Origin: Falsiruegeria litorea R37
GTDB taxonomy: Bacteria; Pseudomonadota; Alphaproteobacteria; Rhodobacterales; Rhodobacteraceae
Length of the DNA stretch: 64,000 nt
Reading direction: 5' to 3'
Assembly (NCBI RefSeq): GCF_900172225.1
Contig: NZ_FWFO01000003.1
Span: 299,914 to 363,913 of the forward strand
Shown here in pieces: positions 55,869 to 62,257 of this stretch (its first letter is position 1; each line of letters starts with the position of its first letter). The notes beneath the pieces are model-generated. The model searched no databases. It was not told the origin of the DNA and saw only the letters and a list, made by a program, of their open reading frames with translations. Made by a program: the position numbers and the translations under genes.

Positions 55869-55895
55869 TGCGCACTCGTCAATTGGGAAACTTGC

Positions 55896-56318
55896 ATGGT
55901 GCGAGATGACGCTGAATTGTTTGCAGAGATTGGCGCTCGCCTCGCGATCTGTCGCAATGAGATAGGCGTCTCGCAGGCTGCTATGGCTGAAGCCATTGGC
56001 GTCTCACATCGCGCCTATCACAGCTATGAAAAGGGCAAACGCGGCGTCCCGGTCGAGGCCCTCGTCAAGATGCAAAGCCGCTACGATGTTGACGTCGCCT
56101 GGCTACTGCTCGGCACCAAATCCATTCGGGCTGGGCATGATTTCGAGGCCCTCAAACACATCGAAACCTCGCTGGATAAGCACCTCACCGACGAGGGCAT
56201 AAAAGTCAAAAGCGAGAAGCGCGGGGCCATCGTCGCGCGTTGGTATCAATCGCATGTCGAAGGCCGTGAAGTGACGGATGATGACGTGCACACATGGATC
56301 GAGCTGGTAAGGGAGTAA
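55896..56318 (+). CDS. Cro/CI-type helix-turn-helix regulator
   Basis: The 140-aa protein has an N-terminal HTH_XRE domain (residues about 8-65; GARLAICRNEIGVSQAAMAEAIGVSHRAYHSYEKGKRGVP, key phrase VSQAAMAEAIGVSHRAYHSYEKG) and a short helical C-terminal region of about 65 residues without a LexA-type peptidase domain. It is transcribed divergently from int/xis and probably controls them through the palindrome at 55844-55868. The ATG at 55896 is chosen because the sequence before it (from 55782) lacks domain content. Confidence 0.82.
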   Translation: MVRDDAELFAEIGARLAICRNEIGVSQAAMAEAIGVSHRAYHSYEKGKRGVPVEALVKMQSRYDVDVAWLLLGTKSIRAGHDFEALKHIETSLDKHLTDEGIKVKSEKRGAIVARWYQSHVEGREVTDDDVHTWIELVRE

Positions 56319-56322
56319 TCTG

Positions 56323-56619
56323 GTGAACAAGGCAAGCAAACGCTGGAACATGTTGCGACACTCAGTCTTGGAGCGCACCCGTCGTGAGGTGATTGAACCC
56401 TTTGGGCCGCTTTACCTGATCTTCCTGGGTACAAGCGTCTTCTACCTGATTGGCTTGGGTCGACTATCATTGGCACAACAGACCGCCCAATACTCAGTTT
56501 CGGCCACCATCATGATTTTCGCCATCGCCGCAGCAGGCTTAGCACTTCCATTTTTGACAGGTGCGGTGCTGACCCTACGCGCGGCCGATCGAAAATTGGA
56601 ACGCCTACAACGCAGGTGA
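56323..56619 (+). CDS. Small two-helix membrane protein
   Basis: The 98-aa protein has a basic N-terminus, two hydrophobic segments (about residues 28-48 and 60-82) and a basic C-terminus. Translation starts at GTG 56323 with GGGAG 7 bases upstream. It follows the HTH gene by 4 bp and precedes the HNH gene by 4 bp, so the three form a small operon. The family is not recognised. Such small membrane proteins in element operons may be exclusion or toxin-type factors, but nothing in the sequence shows this. Confidence 0.65.
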   Translation: MNKASKRWNMLRHSVLERTRREVIEPFGPLYLIFLGTSVFYLIGLGRLSLAQQTAQYSVSATIMIFAIAAAGLALPFLTGAVLTLRAADRKLERLQRR

Positions 56620-56623
56620 TCCG

Positions 56624-57403
56624 ATGGCTTTCGGCATCTTCATCCACCGCAGCGACTCGATCTACGACGACATTTCCTCGGAGCGGTATCAGTTTCCCAA
56701 GCAATACCTCTCACGTGCCCAACAGTGCGAAGGGGATTGGATCGTCTACCTGGAGCCAAGCAAAGTCAAAGAGACCAAAGGGTACTTTGCTGTCGCCAAG
56801 GTTCAGGAAATCATTCCGGATCCAAGGAAGCCAGACATGTTCTTGGCGGTGATAGAGCCAGGAACGTATCTTGATTTCGGCGACCCAGTTTCATTCCGGG
56901 ACGAGAATTCAATCATCGAAAGAGGATTGCTGAACGATCAAGGCAAGATATCCGGACGCGCGCAGGCTGCAGTAAGAACCCTTTTAGCTGAAGACTTTGC
57001 CCGAATCTTCGAACGTGGACTTGGGCGAGATGAGGACATCCTGCCTCGCGTTGGTGACTCGATGCAGCTGCCAGGTTTTCAGGACGCGCAAACACCTTTC
57101 CAACACATGCCCGCACGGGAACGCGTCAACCAACTGACCAATCGGGCGGTTTGCGATCGTAATTTCAGAAAGAACGTCCTGCGCGCCTATGGCGAGCGCT
57201 GCGCCATCACTGGTTTACGTCTGATAAATGGCGGTGGTCGAGCTGAAGTGGAAGCCGCTCACATCAGACCTGTAGAGCATGACGGACCCGACATCGTCAG
57301 CAACGGGCTCGCCCTTTCTGGAACGGCGCATTGGATGTTGAGCGGTAGAACCTTCTTCAGAAACGATGACCCTGGGGCGGACCGTGTTCAGTTCGAAATC
57401 TGA
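56624..57403 (+). CDS. HNH endonuclease, apparently C-terminally truncated
   Basis: The 259-aa protein has an N-terminal region of about 150 residues of unknown fold and a C-terminal HNH nuclease segment (CAITGLRLINGG, EAAHIRPVEHDGPDIVSNGLALSGTAHWM; key CAITGL and AAHIRPV). In related restriction-type HNH proteins I recall, the HWM segment continues with FDRGLIS and some 60 further residues. Here the frame instead turns into LSGRTFF and stops 21 residues after HWM, so the C-terminus looks replaced or lost. It may be inactive. It is followed by an 82-bp gap to the secretion operon. Confidence 0.75.
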   Translation: MAFGIFIHRSDSIYDDISSERYQFPKQYLSRAQQCEGDWIVYLEPSKVKETKGYFAVAKVQEIIPDPRKPDMFLAVIEPGTYLDFGDPVSFRDENSIIERGLLNDQGKISGRAQAAVRTLLAEDFARIFERGLGRDEDILPRVGDSMQLPGFQDAQTPFQHMPARERVNQLTNRAVCDRNFRKNVLRAYGERCAITGLRLINGGGRAEVEAAHIRPVEHDGPDIVSNGLALSGTAHWMLSGRTFFRNDDPGADRVQFEI

Positions 57404-57485
57404 GCTCTGGGATTGATTTTCTCTTGTTTCGAAACACTTATTCCAACTAGTCTTTTATTTCGTCCAGATCAGATGAAAGAATCGA

Positions 57486-59015
57486 ATGGTTACTGGCACG
57501 GCACCGCAAATTGGACGATCAGATCACGCGCTTGCTGCGAGGCCGCACGCGCGCGCTTTTGTGGGCCTTCTCTCAGTGGGAATAAACGCGCTGGCATTGG
57601 CGCTTCCTCTGGCGCTCCTTCAGGTCTACGACCGCATTCTTCCGAACCAGTCGGCCGGGTCGGCGATCGTCATTTTCTCGGCGGTTATCGTGGCCTTGCT
57701 ACTTTCGGGAACGCTCCGTTACGTCCGGACCGGCATCTTTGCGCGATGGTCAGCGCTGGAAGAGCACAGGCTTTGGTCTCGAACCGCCCGGCAACTGATT
57801 CAGGGTCATCACACACTGGAGGAAGCTCTTCTCTTAGCCTCGGCGCCCGCCAAGGCGCGGGATTTGAATGTCGGTCAAACGCTGCTCGCGCGGTTTGATG
57901 CGCCTTTCTCCATCGTTTTCCTTGCTCTGATTGCGTATCTCGGAGGAATCGTTGTTGCCGCGCCCCTACTGGTCGCTGCGGTTTCGGTGATCGCGTTCCT
58001 CGTGGTGGCGCCGCGGAACAGATCGGCACTGGAGCAGGAACTGCTGACGGGCGCGCAATACGAGGCCGGTGTCACGGCGCTTGTGAATACGTCCTCGAAC
58101 ACGACGACCCTGGCCAGCCTTGGTTCAGCATTTTCCCGTTTGGCTCATGCGCGCACGGTTCTGGCGAAAGCAAACAGGACGACCCAGAACATCAGCAGCT
58201 TTCAGTTGGACCTGTTGCAGAGCGGAGCGCTGATATCGACCGTCGGTGTTGTCTGGTTGGGCGCCTCAGAGGTGCTCGCCGGGCAAATGACAACCGGCGG
58301 CCTTGCGGCCTGCACGTTGCTGGGCTCCCGGGCGGCATCCCAGCTTGTAGGCGTAGCGGCGACGGGCCTGCGCGCCCAGCCCGCGGTTGTCGCGGCACAG
58401 AAATCGAAATCGATTCTTGAATCCAGTGGAGAGATCGGACGTCAACCATCAAAAGGCACGGCAGAGATTCTGAACACGGCAGGCGGTGGCGTCTGGATGC
58501 TCGAAGCTTCGCCGCGTCAGACAGCGACCGAAAAGCTGGAAGCCATCATCGATCACATGTCGCGCAACCTGACAGACCCGGAAACCGTCCGGATCGTGGC
58601 TGCCCGTCCGCGGCTGTTAACCGGTCGCCTGATGGATAGCTTGTCCCGTCTGGACAGGGATCTTGAGGCGGAAGCGCTGAAACTGTCGCGCGACATCGGG
58701 TTGGACAGCCTCGTTAGCCGGCTTCCCCACGGGTATGACACGGAACTTGCGTCTTCCGGCAGGCCACTGCCGGATGGCGGCACCAAGCGCGCCGCAATCG
58801 TCCAGGCATTTGCGGGCAGCCCCGGGCTGGTCATTCTCGAGGCGCCTGAAGCGTCCCTCGATGTCGATGCGGTGAAGAAGCTGTCGGAATTTCTCCTGTC
58901 CCGCTCGGACGCGGTCAAGATCCTGTTGCAGACGTCGTCGGAGGATCTCCGCGACGGCCTGAAAGATGCCACGCGCCTCGAGAACCCCGGAAACTGGATC
59001 GAGGGGGTCGAATGA
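57486..59015 (+). CDS. Type I secretion ABC protein with degenerate NBD lacking Walker A
   Basis: The 509-aa protein has a six-helix ABC exporter membrane domain (about residues 25-310; LPLALLQVYDRILPNQSAGS is typical of PrtD/HlyB-type exporters) and a reduced nucleotide-binding domain (about 330-505). In place of Walker A is EASPRQTATEK, with no GxxGxGK. The helical subdomain IGLDSLVSRLPHGYDTEL is present. The signature reads LPDGG instead of LSGGQ, Walker B reads VILEAPEASLD with the catalytic glutamate replaced by alanine, and the H-loop histidine is absent. It overlaps the next ABC gene by 4 bp and should form a heterodimer with it. Start ATG 57486 has a weak site. Confidence 0.85.
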   Translation: MVTGTAPQIGRSDHALAARPHARAFVGLLSVGINALALALPLALLQVYDRILPNQSAGSAIVIFSAVIVALLLSGTLRYVRTGIFARWSALEEHRLWSRTARQLIQGHHTLEEALLLASAPAKARDLNVGQTLLARFDAPFSIVFLALIAYLGGIVVAAPLLVAAVSVIAFLVVAPRNRSALEQELLTGAQYEAGVTALVNTSSNTTTLASLGSAFSRLAHARTVLAKANRTTQNISSFQLDLLQSGALISTVGVVWLGASEVLAGQMTTGGLAACTLLGSRAASQLVGVAATGLRAQPAVVAAQKSKSILESSGEIGRQPSKGTAEILNTAGGGVWMLEASPRQTATEKLEAIIDHMSRNLTDPETVRIVAARPRLLTGRLMDSLSRLDRDLEAEALKLSRDIGLDSLVSRLPHGYDTELASSGRPLPDGGTKRAAIVQAFAGSPGLVILEAPEASLDVDAVKKLSEFLLSRSDAVKILLQTSSEDLRDGLKDATRLENPGNWIEGVE

Positions 59016-60952
59016 TGTCTGATGCAACCGGCTTCCTCCAATCCGTCCTGAAGCATCTCGACGGGCGCCATTCCGATCTGGCCATAGAAGCGGCATTCGG
59101 TGGTTTCTCGTCATCGCTTTCTGACATGGCACGGGCCAGCAACCTGATCGGGGTGGACGCTTCCATTCACAAGGGCGTTCCCGCATCCTGGCGCGACGGT
59201 CATGATGGCGCCCTGATCGCGAGAGACGGCACCAACTGGACCGCGCTCGTGCGACGGGATGGTGATCTTGTTTCGTTCCCGGAGAACGACGAAACGGGGC
59301 AGGTCCGCCCCCCCGCAGGTCCGCTCCTTTATCTTCGCATGCTTCCCGAAGCCGAAGCCAGCAAGGTCACATTTGCCAATATCTCGTCTCGCGCGCGCGA
59401 CTCCTTCGTTCATGTTGCCTGGCAATCCCTGGTCATCAACCTTTGCGCTCTTGCCGTGCCCTTTTTCACCATGGCCGTCTACGACCGGGTGCTGGGAGGG
59501 GGTGCTGCCCATTCACTTCCGGCCCTGTTGTCAGGTGCAGTGATCGTTCTGATCACGATGCTGGCGATGCGGCGGGTGCGGTCCGGGCTTGCTGCCACGG
59601 AGTACGCCTCGCTTTCGGGCAAGATCTCGACATTGCTCGCCGGCAAGGCACTCCGCTCGCCCATATCGAACACGGCAGGGACCTCGGGCAGTGCAATCGT
59701 GGCAAAGATCCGGCAGGGCGAGCGCGCCGCCGACCTGTTCGCCTCCCCGAATATTGCGGCGATCTATGATGCGCCTTTTATCCTTCTGACCTTTGCCGCC
59801 CTGGTGATCGTTGGCGGGGGCATGGCGATCATTCCCGCGATCTACCTGGTACTGTTTTTCGGCTTCGGCCTGTTGATGAACGCTGGAACCGGCAGCAGGG
59901 ACCCGTTTGCCGTCCGCCAATCCCAACGACGTACGCAGATGATCGGGGAGTTGGTCGATGCCAACGGCGCCATTCAACGCGCCGGGCTGGGCGAGAAATG
60001 GCTTCAGCGATTCGATGCAACCCTGCGGTCGAGCGCGCGGGACACGCACCGTTTCATGACGAGGACCGGGTCCCAGTCGGCAATCGCTACCACGCTCGGA
60101 TCCGGAACCGCGCTCGTGACATTGGTCGTCGGAATCGATCTGGCCTTGAATGGTCATTTGTCGGCCGGTACGCTGATCGGGACCATGTTGCTGACCTGGC
60201 GCATCACTGGCCCCGCGCAATCGCTGTTCCTGGCAATACCACGCCTCAAGGCGATCCGCAGCGGCTGGACCTCCCTTGAGGCCCAGCTCCAGGCACCCAC
60301 GGTGGGCAAGGAGTCTCATCTTCAGATCGCACTCGAACCGGAGGCACCCGCTGTGGCTGCACAAGGGCTGTTCTACCGTTATGAAGCCGGTCAGCCACCT
60401 GCCGTTACCGGCGTTTCATTCGATGTGGCCCCCGGCAGTATCGTCATCGTGATGGGGCCGAACGGGTCCGGCAAATCCACCTTGCTCCAGCTCATCGCAG
60501 GGGATCTCCGGCCACAATCCGGGCATTTGACGCTGAATGGTCGACAGATGTCCCATTACGATCCCGACGAGATCGACGCACGATGCGCTTACATGGGGGG
60601 CGACAAAAGCGTCTGGCTGGAGCAGAGCAATATCAAACCCGGTATCGGGTTTTCCGCAGAAGCACATGTGGAACGCGCCGCGTGGAGCGTGATTGCAGGG
60701 CATGACAGCAGGTTCTTCGTTCTCGATGATCCTCTCGCTGCGACTGGTAAGGATGCCGTGACCGAGATCGGGAATTTCATCAACGAAACGCGTGGCAAGG
60801 CAACGATTTTCCTCGCCACCCATGACACGAAACTCGCGGCGCTGGCCGATATCGCCATCGTGCTCGACGCAGGCAATGTCGTCTATTGTGGGCCGGTTCA
60901 GACAGAAACGCCAGAGGTGGAAGCTTCGGCTAAGGAGAAGAGCGATGAGTGA
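59012..60952 (+). CDS. Type I secretion ABC protein with intact Walker A but no recognisable signature loop
   Basis: The 646-aa protein has an N-terminal C39-like domain without the protease cysteine (about residues 1-130), as in RTX-adhesin exporters, then a membrane domain (about 140-420; VPFFTMAVYDRVLGG). The NBD has Walker A GPNGSGKST (about 482-490) intact, Walker B VLDDP (about 570), and an H-loop (FLATHD). Only about 78 residues lie between Walker A and Walker B, and no LSGGQ-like signature or full helical subdomain is seen. This is the mirror image of the defects in the preceding partner. The HlyD gene starts within its last codons. Confidence 0.88.
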   Translation: MMSDATGFLQSVLKHLDGRHSDLAIEAAFGGFSSSLSDMARASNLIGVDASIHKGVPASWRDGHDGALIARDGTNWTALVRRDGDLVSFPENDETGQVRPPAGPLLYLRMLPEAEASKVTFANISSRARDSFVHVAWQSLVINLCALAVPFFTMAVYDRVLGGGAAHSLPALLSGAVIVLITMLAMRRVRSGLAATEYASLSGKISTLLAGKALRSPISNTAGTSGSAIVAKIRQGERAADLFASPNIAAIYDAPFILLTFAALVIVGGGMAIIPAIYLVLFFGFGLLMNAGTGSRDPFAVRQSQRRTQMIGELVDANGAIQRAGLGEKWLQRFDATLRSSARDTHRFMTRTGSQSAIATTLGSGTALVTLVVGIDLALNGHLSAGTLIGTMLLTWRITGPAQSLFLAIPRLKAIRSGWTSLEAQLQAPTVGKESHLQIALEPEAPAVAAQGLFYRYEAGQPPAVTGVSFDVAPGSIVIVMGPNGSGKSTLLQLIAGDLRPQSGHLTLNGRQMSHYDPDEIDARCAYMGGDKSVWLEQSNIKPGIGFSAEAHVERAAWSVIAGHDSRFFVLDDPLAATGKDAVTEIGNFINETRGKATIFLATHDTKLAALADIAIVLDAGNVVYCGPVQTETPEVEASAKEKSDE

Positions 60953-62246
60953 ATCTCGCGGAGATCAATCTTTCGACCTTGACGATACGTCGACCTTCGT
61001 ATGGATGCGTCGGGCAGCCGTCGTCATTCTGCTTGGGCTGACTGCGCTGGTGATCTGGATGGTCTACACACCTGTCGACGAGATCTCCAAGGCGCGCGGG
61101 GAAATCGAACCCATCGCCCAGGTGAAGCGCGTCGAAAGCCGGCATGGTGGTCAGTTGGCCGAACTGCGGGTCACGCGTGGTCAGATGGTGGAAGCAGACG
61201 AGATCGTAGCGCTTTTGGATCAGACGGAGGCGCAATCGGCGCTTCGGGCTGCCGAGGCGCGCATCACGGGACTGTCCCTGGAAGTCGAACGCCTTCTGGC
61301 GCTAGCAGAGGGGCGGGAGCCGGATTTCGCGGCCCATGCCGAGGATTTCAATGATCTCGTGGAACGCGAGACGGCTGCGCTTGCGGCGACGCGTGCCTTT
61401 ATTCGCGCCGAACGCTCGGTGATCGGGTCACAGATCGAAGAGAAGCGGGCCGAGATTGCAGCCATCGACGAGCAACGCCCCCAACTCATTGAACAGATCG
61501 CTGTAGCCGAGGAGGAGCGCGCTGTTCAACAGGACCTGCTGGATCGGGGCCTTAGCGCGCGCGCAAAGCTTGCTGAACTGCGCGAGCAGGAAGCGCAGTA
61601 TCGTTTTGACCTTGCCCAACTTGCCGGTCGCCGGACCATTGCCGAGGCTGAGGTTGCCGAGCTTCAGGCTTCGCTGACCCAGGTGGAACTGGATGAGTTT
61701 GCCAAGGCAAGGAGCCGGATTGCAGAAGCGGACTCCCAACGGCGCGCCTTGCAGGCTGAAGCCGCCGGTTTGCAAAGCCGCGTCGCAGAGACGGAGATCC
61801 GGTCGCCCATCGCCGGGGTGATACAAGCCATCCCCGACGATACGATCGGCGATGTCATCGATCCCGGCGGCATGGTCGTCACCATCGTCCCCGCCGATGG
61901 CGGCTATCGTTTCAGCGGTCGTTTGTCCCCGCGCGATGTCGGCTTCGTCTCGGTCGGGCAACCCGTTCGATTGAAGATAGACAGCTTCGATTACAGCCGC
62001 TTCGGCGCATTGCCCGGCACCGTCGAGGAAGTTTCGCCTACAACGGCAGTCGATGAGCGTGGAACAGCGTTTTACGAAGTCCTTGTGCAGCTGGACAGCG
62101 ACCACTTCCGGAATGCCGAGGACGGTCTCACATTGATCGCGGGAATGACAGGTGAAGCCGATATCAAGACCGGCGCCAAAACCGTGTTTCAGTATGTCTG
62201 GAAGCCCATCTACACCAATCTCGACCAGGCATTGACCGAGCGGTGA
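60945..62246 (+). CDS. HlyD-family periplasmic adaptor of the type I secretion system
   Basis: The 433-aa protein has one N-terminal membrane helix (about residues 23-42, MRRAAVVILLGLTALVIWM), then a biotinyl-lipoyl-like segment, a long coiled coil (about 90-270, rich in A, E, Q and R), and the HlyD C-terminal beta domain (IRSPIAGVIQAIPDDTIGDVIDPGGMVV, key IRSPIAGVIQ). It bridges the ABC pair to an outer-membrane TolC-type channel, which is not in the window. The ATG at 60945 with AAGGAGAA before it overlaps the ABC stop; a longer in-frame start at 60792 is rejected. Confidence 0.92.
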   Translation: MSESRGDQSFDLDDTSTFVWMRRAAVVILLGLTALVIWMVYTPVDEISKARGEIEPIAQVKRVESRHGGQLAELRVTRGQMVEADEIVALLDQTEAQSALRAAEARITGLSLEVERLLALAEGREPDFAAHAEDFNDLVERETAALAATRAFIRAERSVIGSQIEEKRAEIAAIDEQRPQLIEQIAVAEEERAVQQDLLDRGLSARAKLAELREQEAQYRFDLAQLAGRRTIAEAEVAELQASLTQVELDEFAKARSRIAEADSQRRALQAEAAGLQSRVAETEIRSPIAGVIQAIPDDTIGDVIDPGGMVVTIVPADGGYRFSGRLSPRDVGFVSVGQPVRLKIDSFDYSRFGALPGTVEEVSPTTAVDERGTAFYEVLVQLDSDHFRNAEDGLTLIAGMTGEADIKTGAKTVFQYVWKPIYTNLDQALTER

Positions 62247-62257
62247 GGAGAGACGCG

